A DNA stretch of 33,434 bases from Thiocystis violascens (GTDB lineage: Bacteria; Pseudomonadota; Gammaproteobacteria; Chromatiales; Chromatiaceae). The stretch covers positions 1 through 33,434 of the forward strand of contig DYNM01000028.1 of assembly GCA_020721065.1 (NCBI GenBank), written 5' to 3'. This document shows, piece after piece, positions 9,161 to 17,653 of this stretch (positions within the stretch are counted from its first letter, which is position 1; every line of letters starts with the position of its first letter). The notes under the pieces are model-generated. The model was not told where the DNA came from, made no database searches, and saw only the letters and a program-made list of their open reading frames with translations. The translations under genes and the position numbers were made by a program.

Positions 9161-9184
9161 CCTTCAAACGCTTGTCAAATCAAT

Positions 9185-9616
9185 ATGTTGCCATCAGATC
9201 GCCGCAGCCATCGCCAAGTCTTTCTCACCGCTTGGCACAAAGAACACAGCGGACAACCGCTCACCGCGCTGGATCAGCAAATTCTCGCCATCCTGCACCA
9301 ACATCCCGACTATCAGCCGCTGCTGGCGCACGCCGAAACTGCGCTGGCGCAGGACTTCACGCCCGAATTGGGACAAGAAAATCCCTTTTTACACATGGGC
9401 TTACATCTCGCCATCCGCGAACAAATCAGCCTTGACCAACCGCACGGCATTCGGGCGCAGTATCAAAAAGTGCTGCGCCGCCAACGCGATCCGCATCGCG
9501 CCGAACATCAATTGATGGACTGTCTCGCCGCCGCGCTGTGGACGCTCCAACGCGATGACCGTCCATTTAGCGAAGCCGATTATTTCGCCTGCATTCAACA
9601 GCAACATCAGCAATAA
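9185..9616 (+). CDS. DUF1841 family protein
   Basis: A 143-residue cytosolic protein of no known function. The features that match DUF1841, a family common in beta- and gammaproteobacteria, are FLTAWHKEHSGQPLTALDQQI near the start, the NPFLHMGLHLAIREQIS core, and a C-terminal HQLMDCLAAALWTLQRD helix. Length is normal for the family. No transmembrane or signal sequence is visible. It starts 24 bases after pdxA without an obvious ribosome site, so it is probably the tail of the lptD-surA-pdxA transcript. The family name is by recognition; no function can be stated. Confidence 0.85.
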   Translation: MLPSDRRSHRQVFLTAWHKEHSGQPLTALDQQILAILHQHPDYQPLLAHAETALAQDFTPELGQENPFLHMGLHLAIREQISLDQPHGIRAQYQKVLRRQRDPHRAEHQLMDCLAAALWTLQRDDRPFSEADYFACIQQQHQQ

Positions 9617-9661
9617 AACTGCACATTCTCATTCACTTTTTTATTTACCTTGAATTCACTT

Positions 9662-11329
9662 ATGACTGACACCAACACGCCCGTTCGCTCCAACTTTATT
9701 CGCCAGATTATTGAAAACGATCTGGCAACTGGCAAACATGAACACATTGTCACCCGCTTTCCCCCCGAACCGAATGGCTATCTCCATATTGGTCACGCCA
9801 AATCAATTGTGCTCAATTTCGGATTAGCACAAAGCTATGGCGGCACCTGTAATCTGCGTTTTGATGACACCAATCCGCTTAAAGAAGACGTTGAATTCGT
9901 CGATTCTATTCAAGCCGACGTGCGCTGGCTCGGATTTGAATGGGGCGAGCATTTATACTTTGCTTCTGATTATTTTGAGCAACTCTATCGCTTCGCAATT
10001 GAATTGATTGAGCAAGGATTAGCCTATGTCTGCGATCTCAACGCCGATGACACTCGCGCCTATCGCGGCACCTTAACGGAACCCGGTCGCGCCAGCCCGT
10101 ATCGTGACCGCGCAATTGCGGAAAATCTCGATTTATTTACACGAATGCGAGCGGGTGAATTCGCAGATGGCAGCCGCACGTTACGCGCAAAAATTGATAT
10201 GGAATCACCCAATATCAATTTGCGTGATCCAGTGTTATATCGCATTAAACATGGCGTTATTCATCATCAAACCGGCAGCGCGTGGTGTTTATATCCGACT
10301 TATGATTACACCCATCCGCTCTCGGATGCGTTAGAAGGCATCACCCATTCATTATGCACCTTGGAATTTGAAGATCATCGCCCGTTATATGAATGGTGCA
10401 TTGCGCACGTTTCCGTCTCCAGCACCCCGCGTCAAATTGAATTCAGCCGCCTGAATTTAGAATATACGGTGATGAGTAAACGGCGTTTAACTGAATTAGT
10501 GAGCGAGCATTTAGTGCAAGGTTGGGATGATCCGCGAATGCCCACATTAGCGGGATTACGGCGGCGCGGTTATACCCCGGCTGCAATTCGGGATTTTTGT
10601 GAGCGGATTGGAATTACAAAATCCGATAATTTAGTGGAAATGGCGCTATTAGAAAGTGCCATCCGCGATGATTTAGATGTCAGCGCCCCGCGCCGCATGG
10701 CGGTATTGCGTCCCTTAAAAGTGGTATTAACCAATTATACGGAAGCAACGCTGGAATGGATGACTGCGAATAATCATCCGAAATGCAGCGAGATGGGCAG
10801 CCGCGCATTACCGTTTAGCCGCGAGCTGTATATTGATCGCACTGATTTTGCTGAACAACCGCCAAAAGATTTTAAGCGGCTCATTCCCAATGGTGAGGTG
10901 CGGTTGCGCAATGCGTATGTCATTCGCTGCGATGAGGTGATTAAAGATGCCAGCGGTGAAGTGATTGAATTACGCGCCAGCGTGGATTTCGCAACTTTGG
11001 GAAAAAACCCCGAAGGACGCAAAGTAAAAGGCGTGATTCATTGGGTAGCAGCAGCGACTGCAATTGCGGCAGAAGTGCGGTTATATGATCGCTTATTTTG
11101 TGTACCAATTCCGGGCGCTGGCGGCAATGATTATCGCGCTGATCTCAATCCCAATTCATTGCAAGTGTTGACTGCGTGCAGGATAGAACCGGAATTAGCA
11201 ACTGCGACTGCTGGCGAGCGGTTTCAATTCGAGCGTGAGGGTTATTTTGTGGTTGATCCCGATACGACACCAACGCAGCCGGTGTTTAATTTAACCGTGA
11301 GTTTGCGCGATACTTGGGCAAAATCTTAA
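9662..11329 (+). CDS. glnS: Glutaminyl-tRNA synthetase
   Basis: Class I aminoacyl-tRNA synthetase charging tRNA-Gln directly. I chose the ATG at 9662, which gives 555 residues, the usual length for bacterial GlnRS. The ATP-site motifs are [15 protein letters not shown] (HIGH) near residue 40 and VMSKRRL (KMSKS equivalent) in the middle. [19 protein letters not shown] and [26 protein letters not shown] are typical of GlnRS rather than GluRS. The C-terminal half is the two-beta-barrel anticodon-binding region ([20 protein letters not shown]). Presence of GlnRS supports a proteobacterial host. The gene uses more T/A-ending codons than pdxA before it. Confidence 0.97.
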   Translation: MTDTNTPVRSNFIRQIIENDLATGKHEHIVTRFPPEPNGYLHIGHAKSIVLNFGLAQSYGGTCNLRFDDTNPLKEDVEFVDSIQADVRWLGFEWGEHLYFASDYFEQLYRFAIELIEQGLAYVCDLNADDTRAYRGTLTEPGRASPYRDRAIAENLDLFTRMRAGEFADGSRTLRAKIDMESPNINLRDPVLYRIKHGVIHHQTGSAWCLYPTYDYTHPLSDALEGITHSLCTLEFEDHRPLYEWCIAHVSVSSTPRQIEFSRLNLEYTVMSKRRLTELVSEHLVQGWDDPRMPTLAGLRRRGYTPAAIRDFCERIGITKSDNLVEMALLESAIRDDLDVSAPRRMAVLRPLKVVLTNYTEATLEWMTANNHPKCSEMGSRALPFSRELYIDRTDFAEQPPKDFKRLIPNGEVRLRNAYVIRCDEVIKDASGEVIELRASVDFATLGKNPEGRKVKGVIHWVAAATAIAAEVRLYDRLFCVPIPGAGGNDYRADLNPNSLQVLTACRIEPELATATAGERFQFEREGYFVVDPDTTPTQPVFNLTVSLRDTWAKS

Positions 11330-11340
11330 TTTCAGCAGCG

Positions 11341-11396
11341 GCGCAGCGGATGCAGATATTTAGTGCAAATTTTCGTTATTTGTCTGCACCGCAGCG
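11341..11396. terminator. Imperfect hairpin after glnS, weak terminator candidate
   Basis: The left arm (from 11341, GCGCAGCGGATGCAGA) pairs with the right arm TCTGCACCGCAGCG (11383-11396), apart from one bulged base and one mismatch, across a loop of about 26 bases. It lies in the 101-base gap between glnS and trmO. There is no T-run after the stem, so intrinsic termination is doubtful; it could instead be an RNA-processing or attenuation structure. Confidence 0.3.
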
Positions 11397-11430
11397 AATT
11401 AAAAAACGCAATTATGTTGCATAAAAGATC

Positions 11431-12138
11431 ATGCAGTTTCAACCTATCGGCGTTATTCGCTCGCCCTATACCGACAAATTCGGCATTCCGCGCCAGCCCG
11501 GATTAGTCACCGCTGCCGAGGCGCGATTGGAATTTTTACCGCCCTTCGCTCGTGAAGAAGCATTCAAAGGACTTGATGGCTTTTCCCACGTCTGGTTAAT
11601 CTTTGTTTTTCATGCAGATTGTCTTGATGCCGGCTGGAAGCCAACGGTGCGTCCGCCGCGTTTGGGCGGTCGCCACACCGTCGGCGTGTTCGCCAGCCGC
11701 GCCCCGTATCGCCCCAATCCGCTGGGATTATCGGTGGTTGAGCACCTCGGTTTAGTCCGCGATGCGCGGGGATTAGCGTTGCGCTTGCGCGGAGTTGATG
11801 TGTTGGACGGGACGCCGGTGCTTGATCTCAAGCCGTATGTGCCTTACGCCGACGCGGTGCCGACTGCTCGCAGTGGTTTTGCCACGCCACCTGAATTCAC
11901 TGTGACGCCGGTACGTTTTGCACTGACTGCTGTGAATGAATTAAACGCAATTGATCCGCAGGGTGAGCGGCATTTAATGCTGTTAATTCAACAAGTTTTA
12001 GCACAAGACCCGCGCCCGGGTTATATGAATCGCTATCCAGAACGCCGCGAGTTTGGAATGCAATTATATGAATTAAACATTCGCTGGCGCATGGATGCAA
12101 CGGGAATTGAAGTGATACAAATTAGCGTTATTGAATAG
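11431..12138 (+). CDS. trmO: tRNA (N6-threonylcarbamoyladenosine37-N6)-methyltransferase TrmO
   Basis: SAM-dependent enzyme of the TsaA/YaeB (UPF0066) family that methylates t6A37 of tRNA-Thr. The 235 residues match the family length. Motifs: PIGVIRSPYTDKFGIPRQPG at the start, FKGLDGFSHVWLIFVFH, GVFASRAPYRPNPLGLSVV (cofactor site), and DVLDGTPVLDLKPYVPYAD. The C-terminal domain contains QDPRPGYMNRYPERREFGM. It starts at ATG 11431 with only a weak purine stretch upstream. The 3' end overlaps the convergent gene on the other strand by 11 bases, leaving no room for a terminator between them. Confidence 0.95.
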   Translation: MQFQPIGVIRSPYTDKFGIPRQPGLVTAAEARLEFLPPFAREEAFKGLDGFSHVWLIFVFHADCLDAGWKPTVRPPRLGGRHTVGVFASRAPYRPNPLGLSVVEHLGLVRDARGLALRLRGVDVLDGTPVLDLKPYVPYADAVPTARSGFATPPEFTVTPVRFALTAVNELNAIDPQGERHLMLLIQQVLAQDPRPGYMNRYPERREFGMQLYELNIRWRMDATGIEVIQISVIE

Positions 12139-13507
12139 TTGCGCTTGAATGGTATTCAAGCAATTGAATGATCTGTTTTTCCTGTTGACCATCAGCTTGA
12201 GTGCTGGTGAGTAACGATTTAACAGAACGTCCAACATCAGGCGCATACCAAGAAATATCGGTTCCAGTGATAATTTTTCCGTTTTCAAGATCAACCACAG
12301 TCGTCTGCGCAGTGATTTTAATTGCCATAAAGGTTCCAGCAGGTACCATCACTTCTTCCCATGCACCGACACTTGCTTTAATACTATGTTTTCTTTTTTT
12401 ATTTGTTTTAGTATTTGTTTCAGTGCTATCTTGACTCCAAGAATCACCAGTCGTGAGTGGAAATTCAAAGTATTTGAGCGGCGGCTGATATGTTAATCCC
12501 GCACCTTCTTTATTTTTACTGCTTAAAAAATTCCATTCTGGCGTATATTCTAATTGGCGTATAGAATCACTGGTCAAGTTTTTTGAATACAGCAGGATTT
12601 TTTTATTGGTAACAGCGGCAACGACTCGTTCGGTTTTATTGTTGCTTTTAGGATTGTTTGGGTAAATCGATTCATAGATATAACGATCTCCCTGTGTAAC
12701 GTTCGGTGCATTCGCAACACTTTCATCTGGGGAGTCTGCTTCCGTGTCAGTCACATCTTCATATTCTTCTGCTTGCTCTTGAGAATCGCCAATTACCGAC
12801 GGTTCAACGGTATTTGATACCTGCTGCAATTGCTTGAGGGTAACAATTTTCCATTCTTGGTCGCGCCATTGCAGCGGAATACTGCCAGCATATTCTCGCA
12901 CCGCAGTATCTTTCGATTTACCTTGGAAACGCACATTGACAATTGCCTGATCGTCATCAGCACTCGCCAATGCAATATCGTTCAGGCGAACCCATTCGGT
13001 ATTTTCCAATACTTTACGGGTTTTATCAGTGGGATTTGCTAAAATGTCGATAACTTTATTGATTTGATGACGGTTCACAGATTCAAAATAAAATTGCACC
13101 GTGTGTAATGCTTGATTGTTACGCTCCAATACCCGTTGTGCTTCCCGTTCCTGCTGCGCCTGCATTTGCAATAGTGCTTGCTGTGCATTCTGTTCATCAA
13201 TACGTTGCTGCTCAATTTTCGCTTGCTGTTCATTCTCTTCAAACAAACGCTGCCTTTCAGCGTGACGTTCTTCTTCACTATACCGCTGCGTTGTTTGCGC
13301 TTGTTGCAATTGTTGAACTTGCAATGACAGTATTTGTTGCTGGGCATCACGGACAATTTCTTGCTGTTGTTGCTGTTTTAACTGTTCTTGGTATTGTAAA
13401 TACCATACGGTAGCTTCCAAACCGCCGCTAATCATTCCAACACCAGTTGCTAGACTACCAAAAACGATAACCCACGTTCTCCTAAAAAAACCCACTTCAG
13501 TAGTCAT
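12128..13507 (-). CDS. Membrane-anchored coiled-coil protein of unknown function
   Basis: I do not recognise a named family. The ATG at 13505-13507 has GAGG eight bases upstream and gives about 459 residues. Layout: an N-terminal hydrophobic segment (WVIVFGSLATGVGMISGG, residues about 11-30), then a glutamine-rich charged heptad region (about 40-135) that should form a long coiled coil. Next is a roughly 100-residue globular part (HTVQFYFESVNRHQINKVI and following) resembling an NTF2/SnoaL-like fold. An acidic linker rich in D and E leads to a C-terminal beta-rich domain with VMVPAGTFMAIKI and WYAPDVGRSVKSL, a pattern common in uncharacterised exported proteins. The long coiled coil would hold the C-terminal domain away from the membrane. 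It sits alone between trmO and the RTX gene on the minus strand. Confidence 0.78.
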   Translation of the reverse strand: MTTEVGFFRRTWVIVFGSLATGVGMISGGLEATVWYLQYQEQLKQQQQQEIVRDAQQQILSLQVQQLQQAQTTQRYSEEERHAERQRLFEENEQQAKIEQQRIDEQNAQQALLQMQAQQEREAQRVLERNNQALHTVQFYFESVNRHQINKVIDILANPTDKTRKVLENTEWVRLNDIALASADDDQAIVNVRFQGKSKDTAVREYAGSIPLQWRDQEWKIVTLKQLQQVSNTVEPSVIGDSQEQAEEYEDVTDTEADSPDESVANAPNVTQGDRYIYESIYPNNPKSNNKTERVVAAVTNKKILLYSKNLTSDSIRQLEYTPEWNFLSSKNKEGAGLTYQPPLKYFEFPLTTGDSWSQDSTETNTKTNKKRKHSIKASVGAWEEVMVPAGTFMAIKITAQTTVVDLENGKIITGTDISWYAPDVGRSVKSLLTSTQADGQQEKQIIQLLEYHSSATIQ

Positions 13508-13594
13508 TTTATTTGCCTCGCGGATGCGCTTAAAGCACAATCGGTATAAAACAAAGGTGTTATTTGTGTGCTAATGGAATCAACAGTTAATTAA

Positions 13595-13623
13595 AACAGG
13601 CTTGCAATTGCTGCAAGCCTGTT
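13595..13623 (-). terminator. Rho-independent terminator of the FG-GAP/RTX gene
   Basis: A perfect 12-base inverted repeat (AACAGGCTTGCA and its complement) with a 5-base loop. Read on the minus strand it is followed by TTTTAATTAA, a short U-tract. It lies 21 bases after the stop of the minus-strand RTX gene, separating it from the coiled-coil gene downstream. Confidence 0.85.
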
Positions 13624-13643
13624 GCTATGTTAAAAATAAGTGG

Positions 13644-16196
13644 TTAAACCACCACAAAATCCGCTGCTGTTAATGTTGATTTCACGCCAATAACTGCAAA
13701 TTGCACTGCCGCACCACTACCTGAACCATCTGCATCATAAAACAGCGCACCATTATCAGTATCACACACAATAAAATCATTCGCATCTTTGGCAACACCC
13801 GCAGTATTTGCCACAAAGTTGTTGGCGTTGAGAGTGCCGAGAGTAAGCAATTTCTTGAAAACTGCATTTTCCAACTCAATCGTATCGTCAGCGACACTGA
13901 AATCAGCAATTTGATCGATATTGGAGGTCAATAAACTATCAAAGCGAAAAACATCTCTTCCAATACCGCCAGTCAAGTTATCATGACCAGCACCGCCAAT
14001 TAAAACATCATTACCAGCATCACCGCTCACTGTATCGTTACCAGCACCGCCGTTCATAACATTTGCAAGAGAACTTCCGGTGAGTTTATCGGCGAATTTC
14101 GATCCGGTGAGATTTTCAATGTTGATCAGTTTGTCGTTACCAGAACCGCCCGTCACTTGAATAACGGTGGCAGCCAACGCGAGATTAATTGCAACCGCTT
14201 TATTGGCATTGGCGTATGAAACAATATCAATACCTGCGCCACCATCAATCACGTTATCGCCCACACCTGCAAATAGCGTGTTGTTCAAAGCATTACCCGT
14301 GAGATTAGCTTTACCCGTATGAGTAATGCTGCCGTTTTCTATTTCAGCAGTCAGCGTATAATTGCTCAAGGCGCTGTAAACTGTATCAGTACCGCCGCCT
14401 TTGTTTTCAACCACTAAATCGCCGGCATTATCAACATAATAGCTATCGTTACCAGTGCCGCCATTCATACTGTCAGCACCAGTGCCGCCATCAAGTTTGT
14501 CATTGCCCACACCGCCATCAAGCGAATCTGTCCCCGCTAATCCTTTCAATTGATCATTGCCTGCCAAACCAAACAGCCGATCATTACCGGCAGTGCCTTT
14601 CAGAATATCGCTTCTGGACGTGCCGGTTTGTTCAAGATCAGCGGGAGCGAGGTCAACGGCGAAGGTCAAAGTATAAGCGGCGACGGATAACGCTGCGCCA
14701 TCGCTGACTTTAAAGTCAACATTGGCATCACCGACCGTCGTTGCCGTAAATACTAAACCGCCAGCCGCAATATCAGTGGCAGTAATAATTTGATTGCGCA
14801 TAACAGTTTTGCCATCAAGGGTTAAATAACCATTGGTGGGTAATTTAATCACGGTAATGGATTGTAATGTGTCAAGCTGATCTTCATCGCTGAAACCAAA
14901 ATCTTCCAAGTTTAATGTTTTGCTGGTGTTTTCAATCAGCGCAAAAGAATGATTAGCGGCAGTGGGTGCATGATTGGCATTTACCACGCCGACGCCCGTG
15001 TTGAGCAGCACGGAAACGGTGTCGTCATAGTAATTTGCAACGATTAAATCGGCTTTGCCGTCATCGTTGACATCCGCGCTGGTAACGTCAGACGGATAAT
15101 CGCCCGTTATAAAATCAATTTTATCTGCAAAACCAACTGCACCAATCGCAGCAGTGTTTTTCAGTACAGAAACGGTATCGCTGTTTTTATTAGTGATGAT
15201 GATGTCAGCACGTCCATTGCCATCGACATCGGCAGTGGTCACACCAGATGGGGTATCGCCGGCAGCGTAAGTTAATTGCGCAAAGCTCGACATGCCGCCA
15301 CTGCTGGTATTAATCAGTACTGAAACCGTATCACTGTCTTGATTGGCAACAATTAAATCCAATTGGCTGTCGCCAGCAACATCGGTAGCGACAATAGCAA
15401 TAGGCTTTTCACCCACAATCAAGTCTGTTTGTTCAAAACTGATTGTGCCGCTGGCACTGGTGTTGATCAACACAGAAATCGTGTCTTTATAATCGTCGGC
15501 AATAACGAGATCAATCAAACCATCACTATTAATGTCAGCGCCAATCAGTGTGCTTAAATTGCTGTAGCTACCCATCTTGAAATCGACTTTTTCAGCAAAA
15601 CTAATGTTGCCGCTGCTGGTGTTGAGAAATACCGAGACGCTGCTGTTGCTGTAATCATTGACAACAGTGATTAAATCGAGCTTGTCATCACCATTAACAT
15701 CACCACAAATCGCCACACTTAAATCTTCAAGCGGAACTTCAATTTTGCTGGCAAACCCAACCGCGCCGGTAAAGCTAGTATTTTTTAGTATTGAAACACC
15801 GCCGCTGCTGTAATCGTCATTGCCAATGATCAAATCAAGTTTGCCATCATTGTCGATGTCGCCACTAGCAATTGAGGCGGGATTATCACCACTTGAAAAT
15901 ACAATTTTATTCGCCAAACTCGTCGCTCCGCCGTTGCCCGTATTGCGCAAAACAGAAACAGTATCATCATAAGAATTCGTGACGATGACATCGCGCTTGC
16001 CGTCGCCATCAATATCTGCACTAATTACTTTTGATGGATTTTGACCGGCCGCAAAATCAATCTTTGCTGCAAATGACACCGTTTCATCCGTCACCGCGTC
16101 GGCATAACTCGTCCGCGTTGCATCAATGGGCGCAGCGACATCAAGTGGATTGAAATCAGTAAGCAGCGTGTCAGTCATTTGGGAAACAACGGTCAT
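13644..16196 (-). CDS. Large FG-GAP/VCBS-repeat and RTX-repeat protein, likely type I secreted
   Basis: 850 residues with no Sec signal peptide. Residues about 40-430 contain seven FG-GAP/VCBS units of roughly 52-57 residues, each with an ADxDGDGKxDxIV-type calcium loop and a DTVSVLxNT strand; units 1 and 7 are nearest consensus. A cadherin-like/Ig-like domain follows (HAPTAANHSFALIENTSKTL to about residue 530). Then come two blocks of RTX nonapeptides (GGTGADSMNGGTGNDSYY; NGGAGNDTVSGDAGNDVLIGG) that bind calcium outside the cell. The C-terminus (DVFRFDSLL, IDQIADFSVADDTIELE, then a final hydrophobic strand) matches type I secretion targets. No ABC transporter, membrane-fusion protein or TolC gene is in the window. 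GGAG seven bases upstream supports the start. Role as adhesin, matrix protein or enzyme is unknown. Confidence 0.92.
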   Translation of the reverse strand: MTVVSQMTDTLLTDFNPLDVAAPIDATRTSYADAVTDETVSFAAKIDFAAGQNPSKVISADIDGDGKRDVIVTNSYDDTVSVLRNTGNGGATSLANKIVFSSGDNPASIASGDIDNDGKLDLIIGNDDYSSGGVSILKNTSFTGAVGFASKIEVPLEDLSVAICGDVNGDDKLDLITVVNDYSNSSVSVFLNTSSGNISFAEKVDFKMGSYSNLSTLIGADINSDGLIDLVIADDYKDTISVLINTSASGTISFEQTDLIVGEKPIAIVATDVAGDSQLDLIVANQDSDTVSVLINTSSGGMSSFAQLTYAAGDTPSGVTTADVDGNGRADIIITNKNSDTVSVLKNTAAIGAVGFADKIDFITGDYPSDVTSADVNDDGKADLIVANYYDDTVSVLLNTGVGVVNANHAPTAANHSFALIENTSKTLNLEDFGFSDEDQLDTLQSITVIKLPTNGYLTLDGKTVMRNQIITATDIAAGGLVFTATTVGDANVDFKVSDGAALSVAAYTLTFAVDLAPADLEQTGTSRSDILKGTAGNDRLFGLAGNDQLKGLAGTDSLDGGVGNDKLDGGTGADSMNGGTGNDSYYVDNAGDLVVENKGGGTDTVYSALSNYTLTAEIENGSITHTGKANLTGNALNNTLFAGVGDNVIDGGAGIDIVSYANANKAVAINLALAATVIQVTGGSGNDKLINIENLTGSKFADKLTGSSLANVMNGGAGNDTVSGDAGNDVLIGGAGHDNLTGGIGRDVFRFDSLLTSNIDQIADFSVADDTIELENAVFKKLLTLGTLNANNFVANTAGVAKDANDFIVCDTDNGALFYDADGSGSGAAVQFAVIGVKSTLTAADFVVV

Positions 16197-16457
16197 AATG
16201 AGACTCCGATGGTGTTGATGTTACGCAGCCAACGACGTTGGCGGGTGGATTTTAGACTATTTATGGCGAGCGTCTTTGCGAATTGATCGACAACATTGAA
16301 ATGCACTCCCAGTCCCGCCGCTTGCCCGCTATTTTTACCTCAACTCGCGCAACACAAGCATTAAACGGCATAGAGACGCAATTGATCGCATAGAATTGAT
16401 TGCGGCATGATTCGCAACCCGTGAATGAAGCACCGCGCTCAATTTTAGGATATAACG
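16197..16457. other. Divergent intergenic region between the RTX gene and rsmH
   Basis: These 261 bases must hold the promoter of the RTX gene and probably that of the dcw genes. No clear -35/-10 pair stands out. The visible structure is a 14-base tandem duplication at 16380-16407. No mraZ gene and no repeated TGGG-type MraZ operator was seen. Confidence 0.5.
16380..16407. repeat. 14-base tandem duplication upstream of rsmH
   Basis: AATTGATCGCATAG is followed directly by AATTGATTGCGGCA, sharing AATTGATYGC. A further GCATAGA occurs just before, at 16368-16374. It lies 50-80 bases before rsmH, where a regulator of the dcw promoter could bind. The duplication can be read directly; the role is inferred. 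Confidence 0.4.
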
Positions 16458-17369
16458 ATGCACCTCCCTGTTTTATTAGAAGAAAGCGTCACCGCTTTGG
16501 TACACAATCCCGCCGGTTGTTACCTTGACGCCACCTTCGGGCGCGGCGGACACAGTCGCGCTATTTTGGCGCGTCTCAACGCTGACGGTCGTTTGCTGGC
16601 GTGTGACCGCGATCCCGCCGCCATCGCCGCCGCCCAAACTCTCGCCGCTGCTGATCCGCGCTTTAGCATTATTCACAGTCCATTCAGTGCGTTAGCAACG
16701 CATCTCTCGCAGCCAGTTGATGGGATTTTGCTTGATCTCGGCGTCTCTTCACCGCAACTGGACACCGCCGAGCGCGGATTTAGTTTCAGCGCCAACGGCC
16801 CGCTGGATATGCGGATGGACCCCAGTTGTGGCGAATCTGCCGCAGAGTGGCTGGCACATGCCACACAAGCGCAAATTATTGAAGTTCTTAAAGATTTTGG
16901 TGAAGAACGCTTTGCAAAACGCATCGCCAATGCCATCATCGCAGCGCGTTTAGAACGACCTGTGCTCACCACAACCCAATTGGCAGAATTGGTCACACGG
17001 GCGGTGCCGACCCGCGAACCGGGCAAACATCCCGCTACTCGGACTTTTCAAGCCTTGCGTATTCACATCAATAATGAACTCACCGAATTGCAGCAGTGTT
17101 TAGAACAGATGTTGCTGCAATTAAATACTAATGGACGTTTCGTCGTGATTAGTTTTCACTCTTTGGAAGATCGTATTGTGAAACAATTTATTCGCCGTGA
17201 AGAACAAGGGCCCATTTTTCCGAAAGGATTGCCAATTCAACATGCGGCAATTCAAGGGCGCTTACGCGCTTTGCATAAACCCATTCGCCCCGCGCCAGCC
17301 GAAGTCGCCGCCAATCCCCGCGCCCGCAGCGCCATCATGCGCAGCGCCGAACGCTGCGGTGCAACATGA
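16458..17369 (+). CDS. rsmH: 16S rRNA (cytosine1402-N4)-methyltransferase
   Basis: Methylates C1402 in the ribosomal decoding centre using SAM; historically mraW, the first or second gene of the dcw cluster. The 303-residue protein begins [13 protein letters not shown]. It shows the SAM loop [15 protein letters not shown], the acidic [38 protein letters not shown], the [14 protein letters not shown] segment and [16 protein letters not shown]. Length is normal. TAGGA seven bases upstream supports the ATG. mraZ, which normally precedes it, is absent. The stop overlaps the ftsL start (ATGA). Confidence 0.97.
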   Translation: MHLPVLLEESVTALVHNPAGCYLDATFGRGGHSRAILARLNADGRLLACDRDPAAIAAAQTLAAADPRFSIIHSPFSALATHLSQPVDGILLDLGVSSPQLDTAERGFSFSANGPLDMRMDPSCGESAAEWLAHATQAQIIEVLKDFGEERFAKRIANAIIAARLERPVLTTTQLAELVTRAVPTREPGKHPATRTFQALRIHINNELTELQQCLEQMLLQLNTNGRFVVISFHSLEDRIVKQFIRREEQGPIFPKGLPIQHAAIQGRLRALHKPIRPAPAEVAANPRARSAIMRSAERCGAT

Positions 17370-17653
17370 TTCGCCCCGGCGTGTGGATGGTTGCCGTGCT
17401 GGCGCTGGCAGTGATTGCTTCCGCCGTCGCGGTGGTGCATACCAAATATCGCGCTCGCCTGTATTTTGGCCAGTTGCAAGAACTCCGCGCCCAGCGCGAT
17501 GCCATTGATATTGAATGGAATCGCCTGCGGTTGGAGGAAGCTGCGCTGTCTACCCACGTCCGCATCGAACGCAAGGCGCGTTATGAACTCGACATGTTTG
17601 CGCCGCGTTTGAGCGACGTCCTGTTCATTGAGGACACCACCCATGACCGTTGA
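17366..17653 (+). CDS. ftsL: Cell division protein FtsL
   Basis: Small bitopic inner-membrane protein of the FtsQBL divisome complex. It has 95 residues: a very short cytoplasmic tail, a transmembrane helix ([19 protein letters not shown], about residues 6-24), then a periplasmic leucine-zipper-like coiled coil ([20 protein letters not shown]) and the conserved [12 protein letters not shown] region. It lies between rsmH and ftsI with four- and eleven-base overlaps, the invariant position of ftsL, so this identification is firm despite the low sequence conservation of the family. Confidence 0.93.
   Translation: MIRPGVWMVAVLALAVIASAVAVVHTKYRARLYFGQLQELRAQRDAIDIEWNRLRLEEAALSTHVRIERKARYELDMFAPRLSDVLFIEDTTHDR

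Noticed and set aside
9161..9184. Possible lost rsmA remnant after pdxA
   Set aside because: Only 24 bases separate pdxA and the DUF1841 gene, with nothing resembling rsmA; it is simply not here.
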